The position numbers and the translations under genes are program-made. This document shows positions 1 to 9,844 of a DNA stretch of 64,000 nucleotides, piece after piece. Where the stretch lies: assembly GCF_001571305.1 (NCBI RefSeq), contig NZ_BCTN01000001.1, positions 62,001-126,000 of the forward strand, written 5' to 3'. Each line of letters opens with the position of its first letter. The stretch's first letter is position 1. Source of the DNA: Erwinia persicina NBRC 102418 (GTDB lineage Bacteria > Pseudomonadota > Gammaproteobacteria > Enterobacterales > Enterobacteriaceae). The notes beneath the pieces were generated by a model. It was not told the DNA's origin, did no database searches, and was given only the letters and a program-made list of their open reading frames with translations.

Positions 1-376
1 GTGCCAGAAAAAGAACATAGTAAGATGGAAACACCCTGGAATTTATGCGCTCAGGAGTGCTTTCATCTTAAGACTGGATCAGGTTGCAGATCTTACCGTT
101 TTAGCTCATATTCTCACTATTTATTTTTTTCAGTTTCTTGGCGTTTCACCGTGACGCGTAATCCTGAATTAATATGTTCCTTTCACACTTATCGTGAAGG
201 GGGGAGAAAACAACACAATAGCAACTGGAAGTTCCCGACTAGCCTGATCATATACTTGTTGATACCAGACTAAAATGCCGCAGCGTTCGCTCTGGCACAG
301 AGCAGACTGCCCCTGCCCCTGCCCCTGCCCGCTGGACGATCCTGCCCTGTCGTGCATACGCAAGGGGTTGCCCTGA
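1..376. other. Left-edge region without a convincing gene
   Basis: I see no reliable gene here. A 90-codon frame is open at 1-273 but runs off the window edge, has no recognisable domain and has biased composition. A short tandem run of the hexamer CCCCTG (about four copies) lies at 304-331, just downstream of the 3' end of the kinase-like gene on the other strand. The terminator for that gene is not obvious. Confidence 0.4.
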
Positions 377-1012
377 TTACTGGCGGCCGGCACCTGTGGG
401 GCAACCGGGCAGTTTGTAGATCTCAGCGATAATCTGCATGGTTGCGTCTTCGAGCGTTCCTTCATTACGGCACAATACCCAGCCGTAATTTGCCATTTCC
501 CGCTCAAATGCCCGGGTACAGGCAGCATGCTCTTCCAGGGAAGACATCACCGTACTGCTCAGCCCGCGCGGCCGGGACGTGGCCCTGGCCCATGAAATAT
601 CAGGCGCAGTCACAACCCCGACATGCAGGTCAGGCGCTCGCACCTGTCGTTCCGTGTTCAGCTGTAAAATTTCGGCAAAGGGAACCATCCGGCGAAACGC
701 GGCATCTGACGGGTACCAGCGATCCATCAGGATAATGCTGTCCGCCGGCTGTTTCGTCAGCACATGCCGGGAAATCCAGGCACGGCTGTCAGCCAGGCGC
801 TGACACACCTCCCGTTCTACATCCAGAGCGGGGTTTCTGGCGAGCCGGTTAACGAGGGCCATGGTTTCCGCCCTGAAGGGATCGCTTTTTCTCTCGCAAA
901 GTCGGATCACCTTCTTATTGTCAGCCCTCAGCACTTTTGTTATGGCCTCCAGCAGGGTGGTTTTACCGGCTCCCTTAGGGCCATCCAGAGAAACAAACAG
1001 CGGCTGACTCAT
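377..1012 (-). CDS. Thymidylate-kinase-like P-loop nucleotide kinase
   Basis: The 211-residue product is a P-loop kinase of the thymidylate kinase type. A Walker A loop GPKGAGKTT sits at residues 11-19, and a DRWYPSD segment at 97-103 matches the DR(Y/W) motif that TMP kinases use to contact the nucleotide. An arginine-rich stretch (ARATSRPRG, about 142-150) could serve as the lid. The length matches Tmk (about 210 residues), but the sequence departs from housekeeping Tmk, so the substrate is uncertain: dTMP, another NMP, or a small-molecule acceptor. The ATG overlaps the stop of a 19-codon upstream reading frame in an ATGA arrangement, which would explain why this start has no ribosome-binding site of its own. 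Confidence 0.7.
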   Translation of the reverse strand: MSQPLFVSLDGPKGAGKTTLLEAITKVLRADNKKVIRLCERKSDPFRAETMALVNRLARNPALDVEREVCQRLADSRAWISRHVLTKQPADSIILMDRWYPSDAAFRRMVPFAEILQLNTERQVRAPDLHVGVVTAPDISWARATSRPRGLSSTVMSSLEEHAACTRAFEREMANYGWVLCRNEGTLEDATMQIIAEIYKLPGCPTGAGRQ

Positions 1013-1068
1013 TCTTTAAACGACGATGGGTCGAGGGTTTGAGTCAGGCGGGTTTCTTGCAAACGCAT
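1009..1068 (-). CDS. Candidate 19-residue leader peptide coupled to the kinase gene
   Basis: On the minus strand an ATG at 1068 follows a strong GAGGAAG ribosome-binding site (about 1074-1080). It opens a frame reading MRLQETRLTQTLDPSSFKE that stops with TGA at 1009-1011. The stop overlaps the kinase start as ATGA, a typical translational-coupling geometry. The kinase start has only a poor Shine-Dalgarno match. Whether the peptide has a role beyond delivering ribosomes cannot be told from sequence. Confidence 0.4.
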   Translation of the reverse strand: MRLQETRLTQTLDPSSFKE

Positions 1069-1357
1069 CTTACTTCCTCAGTATGAATAGCGGATCCCCC
1101 ATCGTTAACCGGAACTGAATGGGAGTGGATTGTAAGCAGACACCGATGGCCCTTCTTTCACCGGTCTGAAGACCCGGAATGACAGCCAGCCAGGGGCATT
1201 GTCCAGCGGTGGTGACCTGCGCAGCGTAGTTTAAGGCATCCCCTTAGCAAACGGAAAGCCTCCCCGATGGCACCTGCTTTTAAGCGGATGCCGCTGGCAG
1301 GCCGCGTTGAACGGTAAAGGGACTGACCGTCGAACGCCTGGCTCAACGGCTTTACCT

Positions 1358-1843
1358 TTATGAGTTTATAACCAGAGCCGCGATATACAGTCCTGACCCG
1401 TACACCAGATGGGTGATCACACTCAGCAGTCGGGCCCGCCATGGGCGGGGCGTGCGGGAAGCCGCAATGCCAAAACCCAGGGCGGGCTGCAGGATCAGGA
1501 AAGGCGCAATGAGTGTTAGCAGGCCTGCCAGCATAGCCGTGGTAACAGAAGGTGCACGGAACCAGTCCGGCCCGTCCAGCAAAAGCGGTATAAAGGCAAA
1601 CAGGATCCCGGTCAGGTAATGAACACCCCACCCGACTAGCAGTTCGTTATGCACAGATGAGGTGGAAGCGATGGTGTTATGACGCATTTTTCCTCTGGTC
1701 AGCCATAAAACCCAGCGTCCGACCAGGGCATAATTCAACGGCGGAACGCCGAAGATGGGCTTCTGGATCAGTGACCAGCAATCCATCACCAGAGTGGCGC
1801 AAATACCTGTTATGACCGCCTGAAACAGCGTCACATTGTCCAT
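1358..1843 (-). CDS. DUF2938-type inner-membrane protein
   Basis: The 161-residue product is very hydrophobic, with about four or five predicted membrane segments (near residues 8-25, 68-88, 98-120 and 140-158). It resembles the small DUF2938 membrane family: an early membrane segment with MDCWSL, then PLNYALVGRWV and a later GWGVHYLTG. No catalytic motif is visible and its function is unknown. The gene lies divergently to a MerR-family regulator, and the shared intergenic stretch holds a MerR-type promoter reading toward this gene (1884-1914). That makes it the probable regulated target. Confidence 0.7.
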   Translation of the reverse strand: MDNVTLFQAVITGICATLVMDCWSLIQKPIFGVPPLNYALVGRWVLWLTRGKMRHNTIASTSSVHNELLVGWGVHYLTGILFAFIPLLLDGPDWFRAPSVTTAMLAGLLTLIAPFLILQPALGFGIAASRTPRPWRARLLSVITHLVYGSGLYIAALVINS

Positions 1844-1883
1844 TTTTTCGTCCTTATTTAATGATAATGGTAAGCTGGTCGCC

Positions 1884-1914
1884 AGTGTGCAACTTAAAGT
1901 CAGGTTGAAGTCAA
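1884..1914 (-). promoter_or_regulatory. MerR-type promoter with 19-bp spacer and internal dyad
   Basis: Reading toward the DUF2938 gene, a TTGACT -35 (1909-1914) and a CACACT -10 (1884-1889) are separated by exactly 19 bp. The spacer contains an imperfect dyad, ACTTCAAC and GTTAAAGT-like arms. An over-long 19-bp spacer carrying the operator is the hallmark of promoters activated by MerR-family proteins such as MerR and SoxR. The site also touches the start codon of the divergent merR-type gene, so autorepression is likely. Confidence 0.6.
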
Positions 1915-2315
1915 TGATGGAAGAACTGGATATCAGGGAAGTGGCTCATCTTTCCGGCGTGCTGCCCTCGGCGTTACGGTTTTACGAAACGAAAGGACTC
2001 ATTCATCCCATTGGCCGTAACGGCCTGAGAAGGCAGTATCACAAAAATGTGCTGAATAAACTGCAGCTGATCGCCCTGGGGCAGGCTGCCGGATTTACCC
2101 TGGATGAAATGGCCGGCATGTTCAATACGCAAGGTGGAACTGTCATTGACCGGGAGCGCCTTGCTGGTCGTGCCAGGGAAATTGACGCCACTGTCCGCAG
2201 ATTGCAACGATTAAGCCGGGGGTTGAAGCATGCTGCCCGCTGTACCGCAGAGGATCATGCCCATTGTGAAGGGTTCAGCAATCTGGTGGCCAGAGGACTA
2301 CGGCTCATCAGGTAA
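1914..2315 (+). CDS. MerR-family transcriptional regulator
   Basis: I start this gene at the double ATG 1914/1917, giving about 133 residues. A TTG-initiated extension to 1836 would run through the divergent promoter and lacks family similarity. The N-terminus (DIREVAHLSGVLPSALRFYETKGLI) is the winged-helix DNA-binding domain of the family, followed by QLIALGQAAGFTLDEM and a dimerising helix (REIDATVRRLQRLSRGL). The C-terminus carries CTAEDHAHCEGF, with a Cys/His pair, but I cannot assign an inducer; it resembles the MerR proteins found beside DUF2938 genes. It probably activates the divergent DUF2938 gene. Confidence 0.8.
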   Translation: MMEELDIREVAHLSGVLPSALRFYETKGLIHPIGRNGLRRQYHKNVLNKLQLIALGQAAGFTLDEMAGMFNTQGGTVIDRERLAGRAREIDATVRRLQRLSRGLKHAARCTAEDHAHCEGFSNLVARGLRLIR

Positions 2316-2436
2316 TGCACCTTTTTTTCACGCTTAATCCGCTTCTGTCACAGGGCGGTCTGTCAGCGCCCGAATGATCATTCCGCTACCCTGACAGCAC
2401 AGCGTTGTTTTTTGCGGCGTTATCACATTGGCGCCT

Positions 2437-2478
2437 GTAAAAAACCCGCTCAGGTTTCCCTGAGCGGGTTTTTATTTC
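2437..2478. terminator. Bidirectional rho-independent terminator
   Basis: A 12-bp GC-rich stem (2443-2454 with 2459-2470, loop TTTC) has T-runs on both strands. It can end the merR-type gene from the left and the cold-shock-domain gene from the right. Its 24-nt core (2445-2468) recurs exactly, in inverted orientation, in the terminator behind tRNA-Asn (8649-8672). Confidence 0.8.
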
Positions 2479-2500
2479 ACTGCCGGTGTTGCGTCAACCG

Positions 2501-2977
2501 TCAGATCTTGAGCATTTTTACCGTGCTGTCCACGTCAATTTCATCTTCCGAGAAAATTAATGTCGTCCCCTGGAAGGTGGTGATCGCCAGCTTTTTCAGC
2601 GTGCGCATTTCACCCGGCGCGGTGGCCGTTTTCGGCCGGATACTGCTCATCAGAATACCCACGGAGAGCACCGTATTTTCTTTATCAATACGGGTATCGG
2701 CAGGGACTTCTTCGCTGTACACCAGGTAAGACTTGATCGACGTCAGCTTAAGGCGCTCGCCGGCGATATAAATATAGTTACTTTCCGGCAGCACTTTCAC
2801 TTCAAAGGCCGATAAGCCCCGGGAGTTGGTGGTGGGCTCAAACGTCACTGCCGCGTCTTTTTTAATCAAATCCGGGTTGGCGACCTTAATCACATGAAAA
2901 TAACGGTTATCGCCGTTTTCGTCTTTGATAAAACCAAAACCTTTATCTTTAAACCAGGTTGTGATTGTTCCGTTCAT
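2501..2977 (-). CDS. Cold-shock-domain protein with a C-terminal extension
   Basis: The first 65 or so residues form a cold-shock (OB-fold) domain. It begins MNGTITTWFKDKGFGFIKDE, with the aromatic RNP1 core KGFGFI and a second motif near RYFHVI. Residues about 75-158 form a second region rich in hydrophobic and basic residues with no recognised domain. Classical Csp proteins are about 70 residues, so this is a two-part protein. I prefer the ATG at 2977 because AGGCGGAA lies 7 nt upstream; an in-frame ATG at 3001 has a weaker site. It probably binds single-stranded nucleic acid; no partner is visible. Confidence 0.75.
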   Translation of the reverse strand: MNGTITTWFKDKGFGFIKDENGDNRYFHVIKVANPDLIKKDAAVTFEPTTNSRGLSAFEVKVLPESNYIYIAGERLKLTSIKSYLVYSEEVPADTRIDKENTVLSVGILMSSIRPKTATAPGEMRTLKKLAITTFQGTTLIFSEDEIDVDSTVKMLKI

Positions 2978-3242
2978 CGCCATTTCCGCCTGTTCTGTCA
3001 TTTATCTACTGAGTTTTTGCAGCGCGCAGTGTAAAGCACAATGCGGACGCAGACTATGCCTTTGGTTTAAGTCTGGACGATAAATTTGCCGCCTGCGTGG
3101 GAATAATCGCCATCGGGCGCGGGACTGTCGGCCGCCGGGATAACATTTGTCCCGCTCATCGCAAGCGATACCCGCGGTTTTATTTCTCAGACGGTCATTT
3201 GTCAATCTGCGTAATCCCACACAAAAAACATTCACATGGCGA
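2978..3242. other. Spacer upstream of the cold-shock gene and sitA
   Basis: This divergent intergenic region carries promoters for the cold-shock-domain gene (minus) and sitABCD (plus). No coding sequence or RNA gene is recognisable. The sitA-proximal end holds the MntR-type operators listed separately. Confidence 0.4.
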
Positions 3243-3277
3243 TATAGCCTGTGCTATACCTTATAGCAACTGCTAAT
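3243..3277 (+). promoter_or_regulatory. Tandem MntR-type operators upstream of sitA
   Basis: Two palindromes of the form TATAGC-N4-GCTA(T/A) lie 19 bp apart, centre to centre. They are TATAGC CTGT GCTATA at 3243-3258 and TATAGC AACT GCTAAT at 3262-3277. The enterobacterial MntR box has the core TAGC-N4-GCTA, so both sites match. They lie 37-71 bp upstream of the sitA start, which fits manganese-dependent repression. I see no convincing Fur box. Confidence 0.65.
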
Positions 3278-3313
3278 TACGTTCTATTTTTAAGCGCTTT
3301 CTGGGGGATTTCT

Positions 3314-4225
3314 ATGTGTTTACTGTTCCGGTTAAAAGGATGGATCTGTGCTGCTCTGCTCGCCTCGCTGCCGCTGGCACCGGCAGTGGCACAGGAAAAA
3401 TTCAAAGTGATCACCACGTTCACCGTGATTGCGGATATGGCGAAAAACGTAGCGGGTGACGCTGCCGACGTCGCGTCGATCACTAAAGCCGGAGCAGAAA
3501 TCCATGAATATCAGCCCACACCGGGTGATATCAAACGCGCCCGGGGTGCCCAGCTTATCCTCGCCAACGGCCTGAACCTGGAACTGTGGTTCCAGCGCTT
3601 TTATCAACATCTTCCCGGGGTGCCGGAAGTGGTGGTGTCTGACGGCATTGTCCCGATGGGGATCAGCGACGGCCCCTACAGTGGTAAACCGAATCCCCAT
3701 GCCTGGATGTCACCGAAAAATGCGCTGATCTACGTGGATAATATCCGCGATGCGCTGGTGAAGTATGACCCGGCCAATGCCGACACTTACCGCAAAAATG
3801 CGGCCGCCTATAAAGAAAAAATCAACGCCACCGTGGCGCCGGTGCAGCAGGCGCTGGCGCAGATCCCGGCGGACAAGCGCTGGCTGGTTACCAGCGAGGG
3901 CGCGTTCTCCTACCTGACGCGCGACTTCGGGCTGAAAGAGCTCTACCTGTGGCCGATCAACGCCGATCAGCAGGGCACCCCGCAGCAGGTACGTAAAGTC
4001 ATCGATAAAGTGAAGCAGGAGAAGATCCCCGCCGTGTTCAGCGAAAGCACGGTTTCCGATAAGGCCGCCCGCCAGGTGGCGCGCGAAACCGGCAGCCACT
4101 ACGGCGGCGTGCTGTACGTTGACTCCCTCAGCGCTGCCGATGGGCCGGTACCGACCTATCTCGACTTACTGCGCGTTACCAGCGATACCATCGTTAACGG
4201 CATTCGGCAGGGGCTGGCAAAATGA
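3314..4225 (+). CDS. sitA: Periplasmic Mn/Fe-binding protein of a metal ABC importer
   Basis: This is the solute-binding protein of a SitABCD/YfeABCD system importing Mn(II) and Fe(II). The 303-residue product starts with a signal peptide (to about residue 27, ending PAVAQ). It carries the cluster A-I ligands: His in [10 protein letters not shown], His in NPHAWMSP, Glu in TSEGAFSYL and Asp in YVDSLS. The start at 3314 is preceded by GGGGGA; the frame is open further upstream but that would destroy the signal peptide. The stop overlaps sitB by four bases. Tandem MntR-type boxes lie just upstream. Confidence 0.92.
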   Translation: MCLLFRLKGWICAALLASLPLAPAVAQEKFKVITTFTVIADMAKNVAGDAADVASITKAGAEIHEYQPTPGDIKRARGAQLILANGLNLELWFQRFYQHLPGVPEVVVSDGIVPMGISDGPYSGKPNPHAWMSPKNALIYVDNIRDALVKYDPANADTYRKNAAAYKEKINATVAPVQQALAQIPADKRWLVTSEGAFSYLTRDFGLKELYLWPINADQQGTPQQVRKVIDKVKQEKIPAVFSESTVSDKAARQVARETGSHYGGVLYVDSLSAADGPVPTYLDLLRVTSDTIVNGIRQGLAK

Positions 4226-5025
4226 ACAACACACAGACGGCGCCCGACGGCATTCGGGTTAACGATCTGACGGTCACCTACCGCAACGGGCACACCGCCC
4301 TGCGCGATGCCACCTTACAGGTGCCCGGTGCCAGCATCGCCGCGCTGGTGGGGATCAACGGCTCCGGTAAATCGACACTGTTTAAAGCCATTATGGGGTT
4401 TGTCCCCCTCTCGAAGGGGTCGATTACCCTGCTGGACCAGCCCGCACACAAGGCACTGAAACAGAATATGGTGTCGTACGTGCCGCAGTCGGAGGACGTT
4501 GACTGGTCTTTCCCGGTGCTGGTGGAAGATGTGGTGATGATGGGCCGCTACGGCCATATGGGCATGCTGCGCATCGCCCGCGCAGAGGATAAGCGCCTGG
4601 TCACCGAGGCGCTGGAGCGCGTCGGTATGGCAGAGTTTCGCCTGCGGCAGATTGGCGAACTCTCCGGCGGCCAGAAAAAACGCGTGTTCCTTGCGCGCGC
4701 CATCGCCCAGCGCGGCCAGGTGATCCTGCTGGATGAACCCTTTACCGGCGTGGACGTCAACACTGAACGTCAGATTATCAGCCTGCTGCACGAACTGCGC
4801 GATGAGGGCCGCACCCTGCTGGTTTCCACCCACAACCTGGCCTCGGTCAGCGAATACTGTGACCACACGGTGATCGTGAAAGGCACGGTGCTGGCCTGCG
4901 GGCCGACCGCCACCACCTTCACCCGGGAAAATCTGGAAAATGCCTTTAGCGGTGCGCTGCGCGATGTGGTGTTTGGCGATGGTCACACCCAGCCGGCGCT
5001 GTCGGTGGTGCGGGGGAATGGCTGA
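4222..5025 (+). CDS. sitB: ATPase subunit of the Mn/Fe ABC importer
   Basis: The 267-residue product is the cytoplasmic ATP-binding subunit. It shows Walker A (GINGSGKS), the ABC signature LSGGQKKR, Walker B (VILLDEPF) and the switch His in STHN. The ATG overlaps the sitA stop, and its own stop TGA shares one base with the sitC ATG, so the operon is translationally coupled. Confidence 0.93.
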   Translation: MNNTQTAPDGIRVNDLTVTYRNGHTALRDATLQVPGASIAALVGINGSGKSTLFKAIMGFVPLSKGSITLLDQPAHKALKQNMVSYVPQSEDVDWSFPVLVEDVVMMGRYGHMGMLRIARAEDKRLVTEALERVGMAEFRLRQIGELSGGQKKRVFLARAIAQRGQVILLDEPFTGVDVNTERQIISLLHELRDEGRTLLVSTHNLASVSEYCDHTVIVKGTVLACGPTATTFTRENLENAFSGALRDVVFGDGHTQPALSVVRGNG

Positions 5026-5882
5026 TGGCGTGGCTGGCTGAACCTTTTCACTATCAGTACATGCTTAACGCCATGTGGGTGTCGGCGCTGGTGGGCGGCG
5101 TGTGCGCGTTTCTCTCCTGCTATCTGATGCTGAAGGGCTGGTCGCTGATTGGCGATGCCCTCTCCCACTCGATTGTCCCCGGCGTGGCCGGAGCCTATAT
5201 GCTCGGCCTGCCCTTTGCTCTCGGTGCGTTTCTTTCCGGCGGGCTGGCCGCGGGCAGTATGCTGTTTCTGAACCAGCGTACCCGGCTGAAGGAGGACGCG
5301 ATTATCGGGCTGATCTTCTCCTCCTTCTTTGGCCTTGGCCTGTTTATGGTGTCGCTTAACCCCACCTCGGTGAATATTCAGACCATCGTGCTGGGCAATA
5401 TCCTGGCAATAGCCCCGGAGGATATTATTCAGCTGGCGGTCATCGGCTTCGTCTCCCTGCTGATCCTGCTGGTGAAGTGGAAAGATCTGATGGTGACCTT
5501 CTTCGACGAGAATCATGCGCGTTCCGTCGGCCTGAATCCGACGCGCCTCAAGCTGCTGTTCTTCACTCTGCTGGCGGCCTGTACCATTGCTGCCCTGCAG
5601 ACCGTCGGCGCGTTCCTGGTGATCTGCCTGGTGGTCACCCCCGGAGCCACGGCCTATCTGCTGACCGACCGCTTCCAGCGGCTGCTGGTGATTGCCGTAC
5701 TGATTGGCAGCACCACCAGCTTCTTCGGCGCGTGGGTCAGTTACTACCTGGACGGTGCCACCGGCGGCATCATCGTCGTGGCGCAGACGCTGGTCTTCCT
5801 CACCGCCTTTGTTTTTGCGCCTAAACACGGGCTGCTGGCCCGACGCCGACGCGCGGCCAGCCCGCAGCAGGAGGCGATATGA
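5025..5882 (+). CDS. sitC: Inner-membrane permease of the Mn/Fe ABC importer
   Basis: This 285-residue ABC-3 family permease has about eight predicted membrane segments. It contains the family segment GDALSHSIVPGVAGAYMLG near residues 42-60 and a later VGAFLVICLVVTPGATAYLLT. It is paralogous to the next gene, and together they form the SitCD heterodimer channel. The C-terminus is basic and polar (ARRRRAASPQQEAI), as expected for a cytoplasmic tail. Confidence 0.92.
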   Translation: MAWLAEPFHYQYMLNAMWVSALVGGVCAFLSCYLMLKGWSLIGDALSHSIVPGVAGAYMLGLPFALGAFLSGGLAAGSMLFLNQRTRLKEDAIIGLIFSSFFGLGLFMVSLNPTSVNIQTIVLGNILAIAPEDIIQLAVIGFVSLLILLVKWKDLMVTFFDENHARSVGLNPTRLKLLFFTLLAACTIAALQTVGAFLVICLVVTPGATAYLLTDRFQRLLVIAVLIGSTTSFFGAWVSYYLDGATGGIIVVAQTLVFLTAFVFAPKHGLLARRRRAASPQQEAI

Positions 5883-6715
5883 CTATGACCGAACTGCTGT
5901 TAAGCCCGCTTGAGTTTGATTTTATGCACACTGCGCTGGCCATTTCGGTGATTGTGGCGATCCCCTGCGCCCTGCTCTCCAGCTTTATGGTGATCAAGGG
6001 CTGGTCGCTGATGGGTGATGCAATGAGCCATGCGGTCTTTCCCGGCGTGGTGATCGCCTGGATTATTGGCATCCCCCTTGCTGTCGGGGCGTTCTGCGCC
6101 GGGCTGTTCTGCGCGCTGGCCACCGGCTACCTGAAAGAGAACAGCCGTATCAAGCAGGATACGGTGATGGGCATCGTCTTCTCCGGGATGTTTGCTGCCG
6201 GGCTGATCCTCTATATCTCGGTCAAATCAGAGGTTCACCTCGACCATATCCTGTTTGGCGATATGCTCGGTATTTCCACCAGCGACCTGCTGCAAAGCGG
6301 CGGCATTGCCTGCCTGATTGCGCTGATTATCGGCGTCAAGTGGCGCGACCTGGTGCTGCACGCGTTCGATCCGCACCAGGCGAAAGCCAGCGGGCTGAAC
6401 ACCACGCTGCTGCATTACGGCCTGCTGAGTATGATTGCCCTGACTATCGTTGCCACCCTGAAGGCAGTGGGCATTGTGCTGTCGATTGCGCTACTGATTG
6501 CGCCGGGGGCGATCGCCGTGCTGCTGATGCGCCGCTTCTCCAGCGTGATGATTTTCGCCGTCGTGCTGTCGGTGGTGGTGTGCTTCAGCGGTACTTACCT
6601 GTCATTCTTTCTGGACAGTGCGCCCGGCCCGACGATCGTGGTGCTGTTCGCCCTGCTGTTTATTGCCGCCTTTATCTACTCGGTGCGGCGCGATCGGCGC
6701 AGGGTACTGTCGTAA
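5879..6715 (+). CDS. sitD: Second inner-membrane permease of the Mn/Fe ABC importer
   Basis: The 278-residue product is an ABC-3 permease paralogous to SitC, with the equivalent segment GDAMSHAVFPGVVIAWIIG and VGIVLSIALLIAPGAIAVLL. It overlaps sitC by four bases. It is the last gene of the operon, and a strong hairpin terminator follows 10 bp after the stop. Confidence 0.92.
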   Translation: MTMTELLLSPLEFDFMHTALAISVIVAIPCALLSSFMVIKGWSLMGDAMSHAVFPGVVIAWIIGIPLAVGAFCAGLFCALATGYLKENSRIKQDTVMGIVFSGMFAAGLILYISVKSEVHLDHILFGDMLGISTSDLLQSGGIACLIALIIGVKWRDLVLHAFDPHQAKASGLNTTLLHYGLLSMIALTIVATLKAVGIVLSIALLIAPGAIAVLLMRRFSSVMIFAVVLSVVVCFSGTYLSFFLDSAPGPTIVVLFALLFIAAFIYSVRRDRRRVLS

Positions 6716-6720
6716 CGACT

Positions 6721-6755
6721 AAAAAAAACGGCGTCTGCAATGGACGCCGTTTCTG
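6721..6755. terminator. Terminator between sitD and the convergent GH1 gene
   Basis: A 10-bp stem (AAACGGCGTC at 6726-6735 with GACGCCGTTT at 6743-6752, loop TGCAATG) is followed by T-rich sequence. The A-run at 6721-6728 gives a U-tract on the opposite strand, so it can serve both convergent transcripts. Confidence 0.8.
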
Positions 6756-6761
6756 TCTGTG

Positions 6762-8513
<1,752 letters not shown>

Positions 8514-8542
8514 TTGACACCCCCTGCCGCGATGATTACTAT
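8514..8542 (+). promoter_or_regulatory. Promoter of tRNA-Asn
   Basis: A perfect -35 TTGACA (8514-8519), a 17-bp spacer and a -10 TACTAT (8537-8542) are followed by the GC-rich discriminator GCGCCTC. A GC-rich discriminator is typical of stringently controlled stable-RNA promoters. Confidence 0.85.
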
Positions 8543-8560
8543 GCGCCTCGTTCAAACGAT

Positions 8561-8636
8561 TCCTCTGTAGTTCAGTCGGTAGAACGGCGGACTGTTAATC
8601 CGTATGTCACTGGTTCGAGTCCAGTCAGAGGAGCCA
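8561..8636 (+). tRNA. tRNA-Asn (anticodon GUU)
   Basis: The 76-nt gene folds into a standard cloverleaf. The acceptor stem TCCTCTG pairs with CAGAGGA, the D-arm has AGTTCAGTCGGTAGA, the anticodon loop is CTGTTAA with GTT at 8594-8596, the T-arm has GGTTCGAGTCC, and the terminal CCA is encoded. A near-consensus promoter lies upstream and a terminator 10 bp downstream. tRNA-Asn genes are frequent integration targets, and accessory AT-rich genes begin a few hundred bases downstream. I found no integrase and no convincing second copy of the 3' end in the window. Confidence 0.97.
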
Positions 8637-8644
8637 TATTTAGA

Positions 8645-8680
8645 GAAGCCCGCTCAGGGAAACCTGAGCGGGCTTTTTGT
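8645..8680 (+). terminator. Terminator of tRNA-Asn
   Basis: A 13-bp stem (8646-8658 with 8663-8675, loop GAAA) is followed by a T-run. Its 24-nt core is an exact inverted copy of the core of the terminator at 2445-2468. Confidence 0.85.
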
Positions 8681-8893
8681 TTTCATGCGTCCAGGCGAAT
8701 CTTTATTCAATTCAGATTCACCGAGCCAGCCTGAATAATCGTCCGGATGCATTTTTATTGCCTCTGCATCGGGCAAAATGGGTGGTCTGATTTGATGTCT
8801 TTCAGTTCGATTAGGGCGTGACCACCCGGTATCTGTGAACACCCCCAAAGACCACCCGCTGCTGTGTGGCGAAGATACAGCGCCTGGTATGTG
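8681..8893. other. Spacer between tRNA-Asn and the LysR gene
   Basis: No gene is supported. The octamer GGGTGGTC/GACCACCC occurs three times (8780-8787 inverted, 8820-8827 and 8850-8857). A 64-codon frame on the minus strand has no recognisable product. The stretch could include integration-scar sequence. Confidence 0.3.
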
Positions 8894-9808
8894 TTAAAGC
8901 CATTTTGGCTCTAAAATTGACGGATTGGAACGCACGGCATTAATGACGAAATCGACAAAAGCCCGGACTTTGGGGGACAGATGTCGGTTAGATGGCCAGA
9001 TAAGAGATAATGAACCAAGTGGTACCATGAATTCGGTAAGTATGGGTTGGAGTAACTTATTTTTAATCGCGGGTTCAGATACATATACAGGCAAATGAGC
9101 AAGACCCAGACCATCAATCGCAGCACGCAGTCCAGCATCCGTATTGTTAAAGATAAGATTACGGGGGAGATTCAGGTTTGTATCCGGCGATGAAAACGAC
9201 CATTGGGCAAGAAGACCATTTGAGGGATATTTAAAATGGATACAACTATGTCTGAGGAGGTCGCTGGGCGTTTGCGGGCAGCCCTGTTTTTTTAAATAAT
9301 CAGGAGAACCACAAACAACAAAATGCTGTTCTCCAAGCCGATGACCAATCAATCGTGTATCTCTGAGCTCACCACTTCTGACAGCAACATCTATTCCTTC
9401 GCCAATGATATCAATAACACGGTCCTCGAAATCGATATCAAGTTCGATTTCTGGATACTCTTTAAGGAAGCCAGGCAACAATGGCATCAGCAGACTGTGG
9501 CCGAAAATCTGTGGTACGCTTACACGAAGTCTACCTTTAGGGCGCGACCTGGTAGACGAAATCATGGCTTGTGCGTCGTATATATCATCAAGAATATGCT
9601 TGCAACGGTCGTAAAAGACCGCCCCTTCTTCTGTCAGCCCAATACTCCGGGTTGTTCTGTGAAAAAGTCTGACCCCTAATTCATTCTCAAGCCTGGCTAT
9701 GCTTTTGGCAATGGCAGAGGAAGAGACCCCCAGGACCCGTCCCGCACTGGGATAACTGAGAAGTTCAGCAGCAGCAACAAACGCAGTCATCCCTTTAAGG
9801 CTTTCCAT
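8894..9808 (-). CDS. LysR-family regulator divergent to the six-gene AT-rich operon
   Basis: The 304-residue product begins with a LysR winged helix (ELLSYPSAGRVLGVSSSAIAK, then LENELGVRLFHRTTRSIGLTEEG), followed by a periplasmic-binding-protein-like effector domain from about residue 90. I start at 9808, where AAGGTGG lies 6-7 nt upstream; an ATG at 9835 has no such site and sits inside a palindrome. It is transcribed away from the biosynthetic-looking operon that starts at 10381, so it is the obvious candidate regulator. Its base composition is intermediate between the flank and the operon. The effector cannot be told from sequence. Confidence 0.85.
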   Translation of the reverse strand: MESLKGMTAFVAAAELLSYPSAGRVLGVSSSAIAKSIARLENELGVRLFHRTTRSIGLTEEGAVFYDRCKHILDDIYDAQAMISSTRSRPKGRLRVSVPQIFGHSLLMPLLPGFLKEYPEIELDIDFEDRVIDIIGEGIDVAVRSGELRDTRLIGHRLGEQHFVVCGSPDYLKKQGCPQTPSDLLRHSCIHFKYPSNGLLAQWSFSSPDTNLNLPRNLIFNNTDAGLRAAIDGLGLAHLPVYVSEPAIKNKLLQPILTEFMVPLGSLSLIWPSNRHLSPKVRAFVDFVINAVRSNPSILEPKWL

Positions 9809-9827
9809 AGACCACCTTACGCGCATT

Positions 9828-9844
9828 AAAGACATTTTGTCTTT
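9828..9844. promoter_or_regulatory. Perfect palindrome upstream of the LysR gene
   Basis: AAAGACA TTT TGTCTTT is a perfect 7-bp inverted repeat with a 3-nt centre, 20 bp upstream of the chosen LysR start. Its place and symmetry suit an autoregulatory operator. It could also be a small RNA hairpin in the 5' leader. Confidence 0.4.

Noticed and set aside
1..273. 90-codon open frame at the left edge
   Set aside because: It is open at the window edge, has no recognisable domain and lacks a ribosome-binding context that could be judged.
1158..1631. 157-codon minus-strand frame overlapping the DUF2938 gene
   Set aside because: It overlaps a better supported gene in another frame and has no domain; composition is typical of a shadow frame.
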